DNA of 64,000 bases, taken from Saksenaea vasiformis B4078 (taxonomy: Eukaryota > Mucoromycota > Mucoromycetes > Mucorales > Saksenaeaceae). This document shows, in pieces, positions 46,310 through 59,021 of this stretch. A program made the translations under genes and the position numbers. Below the pieces are notes generated by a model. That model searched no databases, was not told where the DNA came from, and was given only the letters and a program-made list of their open reading frames with translations. Within the stretch, counting starts at the first letter, position 1. Every line of letters starts with the position of its first letter. The stretch is taken from NCBI GenBank assembly GCA_000697055.1, contig JNDT01002413.1, positions 183,465 through 247,464 of the forward strand, written 5' to 3'.

Positions 46310-47220
46310 ATGGTGGAATGTTGTTCAAGGTTTTTTCTTCTCTCTTCTTTCTCTCTTTTCTTTCTTTTTATAAGGTTTCAGTTGGCTGACTTCTTTTTTT
46401 GATTTGAGTAATAGATTGAGCAAGTGGTATGTGATCACCACCAACTTACTATTTGCATGCCTTGGTCTCGCCTTTCTTATATTCGGTTTAATTGGTTATA
46501 AAAACGGATTTAAAGGATCAACTCTTTTTCCAGACCTGATATTTAAACGTATGTCTGGGTTTCATACCATGACTTACCAATATTCACTCTTGGTGCAGTC
46601 ATACCAATCCTTGGAGCGATCATCCTCGTGATAGCGATCATCGGTATCGCCAATACTTTCGCCAGACGCACTTTACTGATATTTATCTACATCATCATTG
46701 TCATCGTTGCACTAATATATCAGATTGTGATTGGTGTCATGATATATCAAAAAGCAAGTAATCCCTCCTCCTATCTTGCTGCCTTCTGGAACACTGCCGG
46801 AACTGCCGAAAGAGCACGACTTCAACAAGAGGTACCTTTTTTTTTTTTTTTTACTATAGATACGACAGATCTCAACTCTTTTCTTTTTTATAGTTTACCT
46901 GCTGCGGTTATAATAGTGCAACTGATTCTCCAGTAGTGACAGACCAATGTCATCCTGAAAATACCGTCGTTTCCATCTCACCATGTTCCTATCCACTCAA
47001 CCTTTACGTACACAGCTACTTTAAAAAACTCTATCTGGTCTTATTCGCTGGACTTGCCTTGGAAATATTAGCCCTGTCAAATGCAATCACCATGTTATGT
47101 ACAAAGAAGATCGATCGTCGAAAATCAGGATATAGACTGGATGACATCTCTTCAACACGAATCGTATCTTACAGAAAGGAGAATGAGAATGATACTTCTT
47201 CACCAGATAGGCCCTATTAA
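46310..47220 (+). CDS. Tetraspanin
   Basis: Four-pass membrane organiser. Exons 46310-46329, 46415-46548, 46599-46831 and 46894-47220 encode 237 residues. The first exon is only 20 nt (MVECCS plus two bases), giving the usual cytoplasmic Cys pair before helix 1. Helices: LLFACLGLAFLIFGLIGY; ILGAIILVIAIIGIAN; LIFIYIIIVIVALIYQIVIG; and LYLVLFAGLALEILALSNAI. The large extracellular loop between helices 3 and 4 has the diagnostic Cys-Cys-Gly (FTCCGYNS, formed across the last splice) plus further cysteines in TDQC and SPC. The C-terminal tail is charged and cytoplasmic. Fungal tetraspanins (Pls1, Tsp2, Tsp3 types) act in polarity and surface structures; the subtype is not determined. Confidence 0.88.
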
Positions 47221-49196
47221 CTTTCCACACACACACCCCCAAACAACAACCAAAAAAAAATTTTTTTTTTCTTTCATGATCTAAAAAGAATGTGGTCATT
47301 TACTCTATTTAAGTTTTCTTTTTTCCTGTATGAGAAATAAAATAAATCAAATAAAAAGAGAGAAAGAATAGGGGAGTTGGTTTGTCTGATGAGGAACAAA
47401 AAAAAAAAAAACGTAAACTGGTCGGAGAATTAAAAACCCCACATCTCACGCCAAGGGTCGAATTTGCTCGGGACCCGGGATGGTGAGTGTATGCATTCGA
47501 CTTAATGAAGCCTGATTCGCAAATGAAAGATAAGAATTCCATAAAACCGAAGCACAGCTGCTAAATAGGGGTCTGTACATGACTGGTATCATCGAAAAAT
47601 TGACCAAGTTGACGACGGGCCAGAACTTATAAGCATTTCCTAGAGTGGCAATGTAGCTCTATAATGTTTCCTTAATTCCATCAGCTTTCTTTCTTTTCCT
47701 CCCCCTTAAAACTTATATTACCTGATCAAACTTTTGATAAATTTCATCTTTAGATCTTCCCTCCAAACATGAAATTCCAACAAAATACATCGCTAAGATG
47801 GTTGGCGAAAATAACGCCTGGTCGATCGCCAATCGTGCTCCCACAGCTTTGGAAAAATAATTAAAAACTCTGATTCACGTGCTACTCTTTTATGTTTTCT
47901 TTTTCTTTACCGCCCACAGGGTTTTTTATCGTGACAACACGGTTCAGAAAGTGAAACCACTGACTGACAACAGGACCATTGACACAGAAAGCATAAAACA
48001 TGACCCTCATAGAACGATTCATGTCATGTGCCTCCCAATCTCGTTTCTCAATGTAATGCTGCGCAATAGAATCGCCAACAGTAAAGACGACAGCTAATTT
48101 TGGTTATTCCATGAAATCAATCATTATGTAATGTTACCAGACTGAACAGCAGCTGTCCTTAACGGTCTTCTGCTAGCCTGTCTTTGATAAGCCTGCAGCA
48201 ACACCCTCATGGAATGGAGAAACAAAACAAGAACGGATGCACTGTGGAAAAAGATTTAATAAAAAGATTGCGGGGTAAAAAAGAAAGATGGATGGACTCC
48301 GGCGTTCGCAGATAAGAAAATCTATGATAAAAGCGACCGAACGTCATGCGTTATGAATAGGACTTTTTCCCTTGAAACTTCATGTGCAAAATAGTTTATT
48401 CAGTTGGCATAGTGAACAATGCTCGAATTTAGTTTTCCGCAGATATCTTTTTTATTGGTCGATTGCAGAAAGTTGAAGAAGCGACATAAGATGAGGATAA
48501 ATGCTGATCCTACCGAAATAGCGTGCCTTCTTGAAAAAAGTTGGGTTTCCTCATCAAGAGTATGTACTGGATCTAGCAAATGCGCATGATGCCCATGGGT
48601 CTTATCGGAGTGATGTGGCGGAAGAAAACTTTGCCGCCAAGTTCAAACATACATAAGCGTGGATCAATGGAGACAGTAAAGTACGATGTTACCAAAACTA
48701 TTGAGCAGGAACCTGAGATCAGTTGGATACCAAGCTGCATTGTACCGTCAAAGTCTCCGAGGTAGTGTAAGAACACATGATCTCAAGGAAGTCTGTGGAA
48801 GACACGCCGATAACGGGTAGATCCTAGTATTGAAAACAGCGAGTCAAAAAATCATGTCTCCTGTCTACAACATCCTACTATCCGCTTCAGTTGCAGGCAG
48901 TCATCCGATAACGATGATACATTGCATCTAAAATAATGCTTATTTAATCAACGTCTATGCAACCGAGGTTTAGGTAGCTGTTTTACTTGAATCCGGTGTG
49001 CATCTCTTATTTAACTCTAGCTTTTTGCCGTTCACACACTGCCTAGATGATTACCGAGCCAGGAATGACCTGCATTATGTTTCAAAAAAACCTTATCGGT
49101 TTTATGCGGACATATTGGGAAAACAGGTAAAAAAAAAAAGTAGGACTATCTACAGGACATGAGGTTTACGAAGGAAGGTAAGGTCTAATAGCGTAT
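47221..49196. other. Intergenic stretch with repeat B copy
   Basis: No gene supported. It contains A- and T-runs just after the tetraspanin stop (3' untranslated region) and a copy of dispersed repeat B at 48500-48690. The remainder shows only short open frames. Confidence 0.5.
48500..48690 (+). repeat. Dispersed repeat B, copy 1
   Basis: Aligns with 51510-51750 on the same strand: shared words include TGCGCATGATG-like sequence, GTCTTATCGGAGTG, TGTGGCGGA, CGCCGA/CGCCAA and GCGTGGATCAA, in the same order, with a gap in the second half. Flanks differ. No conserved reading frame. Confidence 0.65.
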
Positions 49197-50279
49197 CTAT
49201 ATAAGCGACACTCTGGATCTTGCCAATCCTCCACGGAAATTCTTCATAGGTTGCGGTAATTGTTGTAACCGTCGAAAAGCTTCGTGGATATGTTCTGGTT
49301 GTAGCGGTGTTTGCTCTGTGCTTGGTAACGAAAACAATCCGTCGCCCTCAGGCGGATCACCTTCTTGTGTATCATCAAGATCGCTTCGGCTCTTCTTTTT
49401 ATCCCGCTTGTCTTCCTCCTCATCACGTTTTCGTTTCATTGTACTCGGTTCTTCTTCCTTTTTCCCTTTGGATTCAACCAGGTCGCGCTTAATTTTCAAA
49501 GCCGTCGTTGTTAATTTTGATACCATCTCGTATGTCAAGAACCCGAGACAATCGACGATGTCGTCATTTGTCTTGACTTCGACGAATGAGCTCATACTGG
49601 CCCATTCCCGGAAACGCTTGCTTTTACGATAAGTAAAAGATGCTTGGCGGCATTCAGAATAATGAACATATTCTTCTCGTGTCATGGCTCGTGTCACTTC
49701 ATCAGCATCACGTAGACGCTGAATGGAATCATTGTATGCTTCAATCTCGTCTTCATCCTCATCATCTTCTTCTGTATTATTGGATCGCACAATCACATCG
49801 GAAAATTGATTGACAATTTCCCAAGGAAGCTTGATAATGCTACGATAAAGCTTCCCTAATTGTTCCTAGATTGAATACCTTTGTTCTTTTGGATCAATCC
49901 TGTTACCTGTATTTGTTTCTTCAACCATTTCTTCCACAGGATCGCCTGAGGCATCCTTGGCGTTTTTTCGTACGTCTTTCCAGCTGAGAAAGGATCGCAA
50001 ACGATTTACTTTGGCACGATCATGTCGCATGAGAAAGATGAGGTCCTCTGCATTTAGATACCGTGAATTGCGTCGAGCAGCTTGTGCAGTTGCTTGGATG
50101 ATCTAGTAAGCATGTGTAAACTTAACAAGAAAATTGACCAAGTGCCTTACAATTTCAATCACTTGCGAACGCACAATGTCTTCAACCAACAATGTCGTTT
50201 CTGGTAATGGATCGGCCACTTCTCCAAAGACAAACATCATTTGCTGAATCTCACTTTGAAAGCGGTACTTGGACTGCAT
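49197..50279 (-). CDS. SPT3: SAGA complex subunit SPT3
   Basis: Histone-fold subunit of the SAGA coactivator that contacts TBP. Three minus-strand exons, 50279-50151, 50102-49907 and 49855-49197, encode 327 residues; introns are 48 and 51 nt. The first histone fold reads [20 protein letters not shown] with [20 protein letters not shown] and [20 protein letters not shown]; the second starts at [20 protein letters not shown] and includes [20 protein letters not shown]. The link [12 protein letters not shown] between them is typical. The C-terminal region has a Lys/Glu-rich insertion and then [11 protein letters not shown]. It is the intact member of a duplicated pair; its pseudogene copy lies at 55.9-56.9 kb. 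Confidence 0.94.
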
Positions 50280-51007
50280 AGTCTTTGTCAGATGGCCATC
50301 GCATAGTATTCAATATGCTTACTTTTTTGGCTTCCATCGCTCTTGTGTCTTTTGCTTCTCTTTACAGGACGATCGTGCCACCAATCACAGGAAAGAAATC
50401 TTTGTCCTGAGTGGCTTAATAAGCAACGGCATGAATCATGTAACTTCCACCACTTTCAACGGTTCCTGCGGGAACAGGAGCATTTACGAATAACCCATAT
50501 GTAGATCTTGGATTTTATATACTTTTAACTTCTACAGGGCGCAAATGACCACAAGTCTAAATCCGGTATTGATTTCTTTTCTCCAATATCCATCGATCTT
50601 CAACGAGAACGTGAAAACATAATCCTCACAAACGTTTCGAATTATATTATAGGACACAGTTCGGTTCATCGTTCAACGACTACTTGTAACGGGAGAAATG
50701 TAAACAAGTGCCAGCTGTACGTGATAAGGTTACCATGATAGCAACCATTTTTATACCGAATGAGCATATGTGCCTAGCTGCTTTGCAGTGGTCGATTTAT
50801 TCAAGACGTGTTCAGACAGCAGTTTGAAGATATAGCGCTATATTTATCAGTGTAGGTCGTGTAAGCAAGCTTAGAAGCCTCTTTTCTCATGCGTACGTCA
50901 ACGTCCTCTGACTCATCAGTGTGCATAGTGGCAGGATCATGGCTGCGTCCATGCAAATACTCGGTATGTTCAATAGGCGATCAGGCGCAAAAAAACTGGT
51001 TAGGGCC

Positions 51008-51212
51008 ATCTCAAAATCACTCCTAGAGTGGTACGACAGTTAGAGACCCGTCATCCTAGTCTTTAGTTAGGTCTTGGTTTTGCGACCTCCTAGTGGAATG
51101 GAGGCGGTGCTACTTGCACACGTCAGGTAAGAAAATACATGAATGGCTGATTTCCTTGACGTCATTTGTTGGGTGCGCCGATGGGATGCGTGTAGCGAAA
51201 CTCTTGATGAAC
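51008..51212 (+). repeat. Dispersed repeat A, direct copy
   Basis: Plus-strand partner of the inverted copy at 12850-13048. Similarity covers about 200 bp, clearly above chance by eye, with several identical runs of 14-20 bases. The plus strand is open for 62 codons across it but the frame is not kept in the other copy. Confidence 0.8.
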
Positions 51213-51509
51213 AATGACTGGTCGCCCATACAGGAAAATAAGGTCTGGATGAGGCGGGACCATAGATTTCCAAGAAGCTAATGTGCATATAGAAGGATAT
51301 ATTTGCCAAGCTTTTTATGTGCGACACCTTTTCTGTATACATGTCGTTTGGTTGGTGGTTGTGCACCAGGATTTCTGTTAACCTGCGAGTTCAAACTTGG
51401 CGGTGTGCAACTTTGATTTTGAAAAAGAGCGTAAGCACTGACATTATGGTATGGTCTGCTGAGCAATCGGGCCTGCTGGTGGAACTTTGTCAATATATCT
51501 GTGCAATGG

Positions 51510-51750
51510 GTGTTGAAAAAATCATGGACAAATGGGGTCCCCCGTTAACGTACTGTATTTAGTAAAGGTACATGATGCGCATGCGTCTTATCGGAGTGGT
51601 TGTGGCGGAGAGGAGTTCACCGCCGAGTCGAATAGAGCTTAACGCCATGTGCCTATGGAAATAAAATCGCGATTGCAGATCCTAGACAGAGCTAAACGTT
51701 ATTGACAGAGTAATAAAACAACGTGCAGTGCGTGGATCAACGGGGCAATA
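51510..51750 (+). repeat. Dispersed repeat B, copy 2
   Basis: Partner of 48500-48690, with an extra stretch of about 40 bp before the GCGTGGATCAA word. It lies 300 bp from repeat A, so the two could be parts of one composite element in this copy. Confidence 0.6.
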
Positions 51751-52100
51751 AGGGAATGATCTGATTTGTTTTTTTGTCTCACCCTAGTATTGAATTTTTC
51801 TATTCCGATGGTTGGACAGGAAAATATATATGGTACATTATTGCCTCATTTTGCACTTCGCTGCCTTTCTTCCGCTGTGATTCCTTTTCATCCTTTTTCA
51901 CTCTTTCTCTCGTTTATTTCAACGATAGTGGTTATAGGTTACACTGTGTAATCTTGTCTTGTCCTACCGAATATATTCAGTAGAAACCTTAATGCGTTAG
52001 ACAAAACATCACACATGGCTGGTCAACATATTTTATTGAACTTTTATGTATTCCAGCTCTTTCCTTCCCATCTTTCGCTTACTTACTGCAGAGAAGCAAA

Positions 52101-54093
52101 ATGAATCTAATCGACGTGAAAAACAAGCAAAAAAGAAACAAACCTTGTGAGTGAAACCGCACATTCATTTTCACGGACGTTTTATGCTTACCGGTTTGCC
52201 AAAGGCGAGAACTGTAGAGCTCACAGACGGAAATGCATTGTACTCGAAGGCACCATATGTGATAGGTGTCGCAAACTGTATATGACCTGTCTTTTCAAGT
52301 TCACTGTAAAACCAAAGCTATCACAGAAGCCAGTGACTGTCTCCAAACGAAACCGAGTACTTGATGACATATGGAACCTCGAACTTCAAGTGACAGCTAT
52401 GGAAGATGCTCTCTTTTCGAATCAAGTAGCAATTAATATCCAAGCAAGCAAGCCTTCCACACCCGACGGGTGGACTGTCACGCTGAGTAGGAAAAAAGAC
52501 GGCTTACGATTGGATACCTCTATCAGGAGCATCACAGACATCCTCGTTTTTCTAAATGAAGCCAAGGTTCATTTTGGCTTAGAAAGTTTGCCGCGGTCGC
52601 CACTTTATCACACAGACAGGACCGGCAACACAACGAAAGTTATCATTCCGATCCTGCCTCTTCAGTCGATCATACTAAGCATGTGCCAAGGAATCTACAT
52701 CGATATGAAGCGGAAACACGAGCCTGACGATTATCTCGCGGCAATGATCAATCAGTATAAAATGCGACTTGTTGATATCTACTTCCAGTGCATGTACTAT
52801 TGCAGTCCCCTTTTGATTCGGTCCTACTTTCTACCGTACTTCAAGCGTAACCCTGATTCGATGATGGTTTCCGCCTTGGCTGTTAGTGTCATCTATTCGA
52901 AATGTTACCACGTCTTTGGCACAATCTCCCCATTTACCCGTCAGGAGCTTGGCGCTTATCTTCGAGAAATCGCACGTACCGAACTGGAAAAATACCTATT
53001 CGAGGAACCTACTTTGGAAATCCTAATCTCTCTCTGGTTTCTCCTCGAAAGTACATTCTTAGTACTAAGAAGTACTCTCGCAAGGTCCTATTGTGCTCTG
53101 GGCTGGCGAATGGCGCTGGTGCTCAAGGATACCTATGTACCTGTTCTCAAACATCCGGCAAAATACCCAAGTGACGAGCTTGCCAAAGCAGAAACCTGGC
53201 GCCGCCTCTTCTACAGGTTACGCTACTGCGAAATCTGCATGAGTACTGCTTATAATGGCCATGTCGACATTTCCACCATTCATACAGCCCATGAAGGCGT
53301 AGGTTATCCTACACCATTAATCTGTGAGTGGCCAGATCAAGCATGCCGCGAATCAGTGCTGTCTTATCGCTACGCTGTTCGTCTTATGTTGGTGCCGGAA
53401 AACAGAGACGACATCTCGCAAGCACAAAAATTAACAAGAGACGATTTGGATGAATGTGCACAGAAAGCAGCACCAAAAGCATACCTTGAAAGGATCTACG
53501 GCGAGTTGATTCATCTCTGGGAGAGTCTACCACCGTCTATCAGGATAGGCGACAGTCCTACCGAATATATCCACTTGGACAGAGTGAAGAGCCTCTCGAT
53601 TAGTTCATTGCGGATGAACTGGTACATTTATCTAAGTTGGATGAATGTCGGTGGACGGCTATTGGAACTCTCGGAAGAATCAGACCCATCCGCCTATCAC
53701 GAAGACGTGGACTGCGATCAGGCACTGTTAACCCTCTCTATCTGTGCGGATGCGCTCACTCAGGTGTTTCGCTCCATCTACGAACGTTATCCCTGTGCTG
53801 TTGAGCTTCATTGGCTATTTGTGACAACTCAAACTCTAGGACGATTAAGTACATGCAACAACCGATCGATTCAAATACGCGCCCAACAAAATTTGCTGAT
53901 CGCTAGAGAAATCATGCAGAAATCAAGGATTTCTTATACAGCAAACTGCACAAGTCCTCAGAGCTCCTGTGACAGTGTAGGCACGTTTGATCTCCCTGAA
54001 GCAGAACAGTTGCTTCTAGACGGCAAGCAGCTGACAGACGATCCCGCGATTTACGGTAACGATCTGCAGTATTCAGATAATCTACTGTTTTGA
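52101..54093 (+). CDS. Zn2Cys6 transcription factor, duplicated copy 1
   Basis: Gal4-class nuclear regulator of 644 residues. Exons 52101-52146 and 52205-54093, with a 58-nt intron lying inside the first cluster codon. The joined cluster reads CENCRAHRRKC, then IVLEGTICDRCRKLYMTC: C-x2-C-x6-C-x7-C-x2-C-x6-C, complete. A short linker and helix (DDIWNLELQVTAMEDAL) follow, then WTVTLSRKKDGLRLDTSIRS and a long helical regulatory domain of the fungal type (VDIYFQCMYYCSPLLIRSYF, TLEILISLWFLLESTFLVLR, AETWRRLFYRLRYCEI). The closest relative in the window is the copy at 59.0 kb, with the same intron position and phase. AATAAA follows at 54237. No target can be inferred. Confidence 0.93.
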
Positions 54094-55850
54094 AAGAGAA
54101 AGTCTCTTCTATCTCTCATTTTCTTCTATGTATCTTTCTTTTTTATTTCCTCTTCTTCTATTATACATATAGGCTCCGTTTATGTACATAGCGTTGCTTC
54201 CTTTACTCTCGTATTTCCCATATTTAGTTTGTATGCAATAAATCTCCACGCGTCCTGGATAAAAAAAAAAGATCGACTCGAGAGAAGGTTTCGCCTCATG
54301 AAACTATAATCTGTTGTGTGTCACAATGGGAAAAGCGAAGACAGCTCTATCCGTGCTGGGATCGGTGTTCGCGTACCTACCCGGAATGGAAATATTTTAA
54401 TTTATCTGTTTGAGTGTAACGTCGTAGTGGCATTTACACAAAGAGGGGACCCCGCTTGACGAAGGTAATTCTCGGTTCATCCCGCATCATGTGTACTAGT
54501 CTCATTGTGCTATGTATTGAGTAAATGTTAATCCCCAGAGCAACCCATTCTTTTTGTACCCTATACCAAAAGGAGAATGCTCAATTTCAGCAGTTATACC
54601 TTAGCTCAGTAATTTTACTTGCTGAGTTGTACCTGTGGGATTTATCTTGGGAGCTCCTGACGAGAGCACACGATGCTTAATAGTTGATCTGATTCACATT
54701 CTATCGCATAGTTGTTGATATTCTTTGTATCCAGCGCCCAGAAAAGATAAGTAACAAACAACAATAAACTAAAATAAGGTCAACGTTTAATCTTTCTGTG
54801 TAAGATGCGTAAAATCTTGCCGATAGCGCCGCAGATTCGCTCAGCATGTACTGAAAAATGGCCGACACGCTGCTGAAGCTTGTACGTTATTGTTACTAAA
54901 TACATTTTTCACATGGTTGGACCCATTACTGCCATTAGGAGTTGGAATATGTTGCTGTGGGACGATAAAGAAGAACAAATACTGTCGGAGATTAGAGAGA
55001 TCACTTCACATATTTGGACACGATGCTCGATCCCGCTTTCTGTGTACTCGATCGTTAGACTTTTTCCCGTACTACTTTCTGTGCATTAAACGATCTCGTG
55101 GCAGTCGAACCTTTCTTAAATGCTGCAGCCAAGGAACTCTAGAGACGCGTTGGATACTAGTGTAGGTCTTCCCTGCTGAACAAAAGAGTAGGATAAAGGA
55201 ATTCTCCTGATTCAACAAAGTCACTGTTCTTTTAGCTCAGGTCTTTAGCGATGGAACGAGTACCTTTAATACAGGTACTTACGAACCCTCCAATCATGGA
55301 AAGTATAGCCAAGTATGTCGTAGTACGAAGTCAGTAACAGAAACCGGTCGTGGAACACTTGTACCTTAGAACAAAGATGCGTTTCATCGATGGACACCTC
55401 AGCCCATTGATAAATGTTCCGACAGCATTCCATTCTTTCATCGGAGTAATCAGGCAGATAATTCAACCACCCAGTCGGAAGTTTGTAACATCCTGTGATC
55501 TCCCTTTATTTACAAGCAATCAGGCAATAAAGATCAACAAAGAAGTCAAAAACAATCATACACCTGGCTGGTGCAGTATTTTCTTTAATAAACGTTCCTA
55601 AGACCTGGCTTAGGTAATAACTACTTGATTTCGGCAAATAGCGTGCTCTGGTCCTATGTAACCTAAAACCTTGTCGTGATCTGAAAGTTCGCCCAACTTC
55701 ATATGGGCACGGAGAAAGAAATATACTGTACCACGTTGCAAAAAGATCTTGGCTGGTCTTTTCCAGACCGTACCGGAAAAACTGGCAAAAAGCAGACCTA
55801 TCCACAAGACATCGATTGTACACATGAAAACAGCATGCTAATATAAGGAA
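54094..55850. other. 3' flank of factor copy 1 and spacer
   Basis: The first 500 bp are homologous to the 3' flank of factor copy 2. The remainder shows frames up to 91 codons without domains. Its last part leads into the pseudogene. Confidence 0.45.
54237..54242 (+). terminator. Poly(A) signal candidate of factor copy 1
   Basis: AATAAA 144 bases after the stop codon, right strand and usual distance. No experimental support is visible from sequence. Confidence 0.4.
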
Positions 55851-55859
55851 TCTAAGTAA

Positions 55860-56880
55860 CAACATTCTGGACCTTATCAGTCCTCTACGGAAGTTCTTCA
55901 TAGGTGGTGACAATTGCTGTAACTGCCGAAAGACTGCACGAGTATGTGCCTGATTACAATTGTGTTTGCTCTTTTCTTGGTAGTGAAGAAACGTCCCATC
56001 GTCCTCTAGAGAGCCGCCTTCTCACGTATCATCAACTTTGCTTCGGCTCTTCTTTTTATCGCGCTTGTCCTCCTCGCCATAACGTTTTTGTTTCACAGCA
56101 CACGGTTCTTTTTCCTTTTTTCCCTTGGACTTAACCAGATCACTCTTAATTGTGTCAATATTGTCGTTGTTAGTTTTGGTACCATCTCGTACGTCAAAGA
56201 TCTGAGACTGTCAACCATGTCGTCATTGGGTCTTGACCTCGATAAATGAGCTCATATCAGCTATTTTCGGAAACGCCTGTTTTACGATAGGTAAACGACA
56301 CTTGACGACATTCGGAATAATGAACTGTTCTCCTCGCGTCACGTAGACGTTGAATGGAATTATGGCATACTCCGATCTTGTCCTCATCTCTATATTAGTT
56401 TAATTGGACGACAATGTACGAAAACTGAGCCAGTTTCTCAAGAAAGCCTGATAATGCTATTATAGAGTTTTTCTAGAATGAGCACTCGTTCCCTGGACCA
56501 TCTATGTTAACCCATATTTGTGTCGTCGACTATTTCTTTCACTAGATCACCTGAGGAAGTCTTCGTAACTCTTCGTACGTCTTTCCTACTGAGAAAGGAT
56601 CGGTGACCATTCATTTTAGCATAATCGTGCCGCAGTGAGCAGAATAAGATCTTCTACATATTTTAGCCGCTATAGATTATGGCAGGAAGTGTCTTCATCT
56701 GCCTGGAATATCTAATACCCATGTGTAAGCCTAACAAGAAACGGCAAGTTTCGGTCAGCCGCAAAATTACGATGTCTTCTATGGCTAGAGCTGATTTTTG
56801 GGTGATCGATTGAGCCACTTATTCGAAAATAAACATCATTTTCTGAATCTCACTTCGAAAACGGTAATTGGACTATATGA
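55860..56880 (-). pseudogene. SPT3 pseudogene
   Basis: Plus-strand DNA here follows the intact SPT3 gene base for base in many places (for example GGAAGTTCTTCATAGG, TTTGCTCTT..CTTGGTA, TTCGGCTCTTCTTTTTATC, TGAGAAAGGATCG). Multiple one- to several-base insertions and deletions break the minus-strand frame; only the C-terminal segment (PPMKNFRRGLIRSR) stays open for long. The start codon region has degraded to ACTATATGATT. Homology continues upstream to about 57150, including the promoter. No plausible functional product remains. Confidence 0.9.
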
Positions 56881-57149
56881 TTTTTATTCACGCAGTTATG
56901 ACGTGATGTTCAGTATTTCACTTTCTGGTTTCCATCAGTTTTGCCTCCTTTGCTTCTGTTTAGGGGATGTTCATGCAGCGAAACGCTGCAAAGAAATGCT
57001 TGTTCTGAGTAGCCTAGTTCGCGAAAGCATGAATCATGCAACTTCGACCGTTTTTAAGCATTCTTCAAAAGCGGAAATATTTACGTTAGCGAGATAGATT
57101 CTGTACCTTAATAGGCAGGTCTTTAACTTGTATACCTCAGCTTCTACAG

Positions 57150-59021
57150 GACACGAACAACCGTAGATAAAAAATATGGCATCCACCTATTCTCGGCTGC
57201 TTTTCTCTTCTCTGCCTCTTTTTCCCCTTATCTACTTAGATTGCTTTGTCTTAGAAGAGGTGCACACAAATAAAGGTTACTGTAAATGCTATTGCTAGTT
57301 ACAGACGTCCTTTATCTAACCTTCAGCCAATTAACGTGAGCCTTAAGCCCCTTCATTATCGTCTACCATTCGATCTATGCATACTTACACCAACACTATC
57401 AGCGTTTTTAGTATTGACGACATCTGATGCATGCAGCTTCTTGATTGTGGACACTGTTATACAAGCGACACTAGCATGTGGTAGGGCCGATTGTGTAGAA
57501 ATCAGAGCCAAAGAACAAAAACAATTTATGCGTCCCACCGTTTCCTTATCTGTAAAGGTCTTATGCATGGCAATTGAGCATTGGGGAAGCTAGCATTAAC
57601 AGTGACCCAGCTCAATGCACCGAGTTGGACAGTGAAAGCTACAGCAACTGCAGAAAAGATACTTCACAGTTAAGTCCCTCTTACCCCAATGGGTTTTCGT
57701 AAGTCAATGCTCCTTCTCGTTCTTACCGATATTCTTCTTTTCACACAGTTGCTGGGAATTACTCTAGGTCGTGCTAAAGAGAATTCCCTACTTAAACCAT
57801 GCCTGATAGTGATCATACTTTCGTAAGATTGATCGTTCTTTGTCACTTCTGCTATCGTAACAATTGGCACCGGTTCCCTGAAGATACGGTTGGTACCAAA
57901 ATGTTCTTCCAGAAACAGCAATAGTTTTTTCAGCCAAAATACTAATATATTGGTAGTATTAATGTTACAGGCAGGTACCTACGATCTGGTGACTGGATTG
58001 ACCAACGCTTGGTGACGACTTAAGATAGCGACGATAATTGCGCCTCATTATTATTCATATATTTGCTCTCCGCGCACAGACACTTATTTAAATGTACGGG
58101 ACGCTAAATCCAGGAACCTTATATTTCTATTTCCCCAAAATACAATTCCTGCAATAGCTAATGCAGATCATAATCACAGCCTTCATCCTCTCAGTAATTG
58201 TACGTACGGATTCGCTTTACATAAGTCAACAGTAACGTTGGCCATGACTTGTACTGTTACACCTATTGTGATTCGGAGTACCATCGACAATGACCGCCAT
58301 GTTTCACTCCATGCGAAACTGTTAACCGTACTAACGTTTGCAACCTATCCGCAACAGCCGATGACGATGTCCATACTTATCAAAATGACAATAAGGACGT
58401 TCATCTGGATGAACGATATTGTTTCACTGGTCACAAATTCAATGCATATTCCCCCTTCGTACAGACCAATAGACATGGCACCTGAGTTTGCGAATGACAG
58501 CGGTAAACTTGAACTTGATGACTACATAACATAATAGGTAGCAAAACCCTTTTGCAGTTTCTGCACCTAATGGCTCGCCAATCTGATACATTTAAACGTT
58601 GTGATTTCTCGGATACTTTTCAATTCATCGCGTCATGGAGCTTCAGTAAGCTGAGTTTAGCCGCAACCGTACCCATGGATATTCTATCATTGCTGTGCGC
58701 GATGATGGCAGCGTGCTGCTCAAATATAGATCTCTCCGCGTTTATGACTAAATCATCTTTCTTGACGCGTCTTAAAGAAAACGGAGAACACTGGAAAAGA
58801 GTGAGACACCTGAGAAATACGACATGATTTTCACTGGTTCAACGACGTTTTTAGTAGCGTATGTTACACTGCGTAATCTGACTTTGTCACACCTGAACTA
58901 TTCAGTAGAAACCTTAAATAGGTTCCGCAAAATAACATACATGGCTGGTCAACGTATATATTCTACCCCTTCCGCTTCTTTTCTCCCTCCATTAAACTTA
59001 GTTAGTACAAAGCTAAGCACG
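57150..59021. other. Spacer and promoter of factor copy 2
   Basis: The right end (58850-59021) is homologous to the promoter of factor copy 1 (TATTCAGTAGAAACCTTAA, ACATGGCTGGTCAAC). The rest holds a chain of plus-strand frames at 57336-57593, 58238-58534 and 58552-58827, none with a recognised domain or credible joins. Confidence 0.45.

Larger units (their letters stand above)
50280..52100. other. Intergenic stretch between SPT3 and the first duplicated factor
   Basis: The SPT3 promoter side and the factor promoter side are divergent. Two dispersed repeats lie in it (A at 51008-51212, B at 51510-51750); their equivalents are missing from the second duplication unit as far as I can see. No gene supported. 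Confidence 0.5.
49190..54600. repeat. Tandem segmental duplication, unit 1
   Basis: This block (SPT3 on minus, then a Zn2Cys6 factor on plus) corresponds to about 55860-61530. Corresponding landmarks: SPT3 3' end 49197 and about 55868; the region upstream of SPT3 (50340-50560 and about 56930-57150); the factor promoter (51930-52100 and 58870-59020); the factor itself; and the 3' flank (54300-54600 and 61190-61500, sharing GTGTGTCACAATGG-like and TAATTCTCGGTT words). The offset drifts from about 6.6 to 6.9 kb through indels. Confidence 0.88.

Noticed and set aside
58238..58827. Two consecutive plus-strand frames upstream of factor copy 2, considered as exons of a gene.
   Set aside because: No splice sites join them with consistent phase, no domain is recognised, and unit 1 of the duplication has no matching frames.
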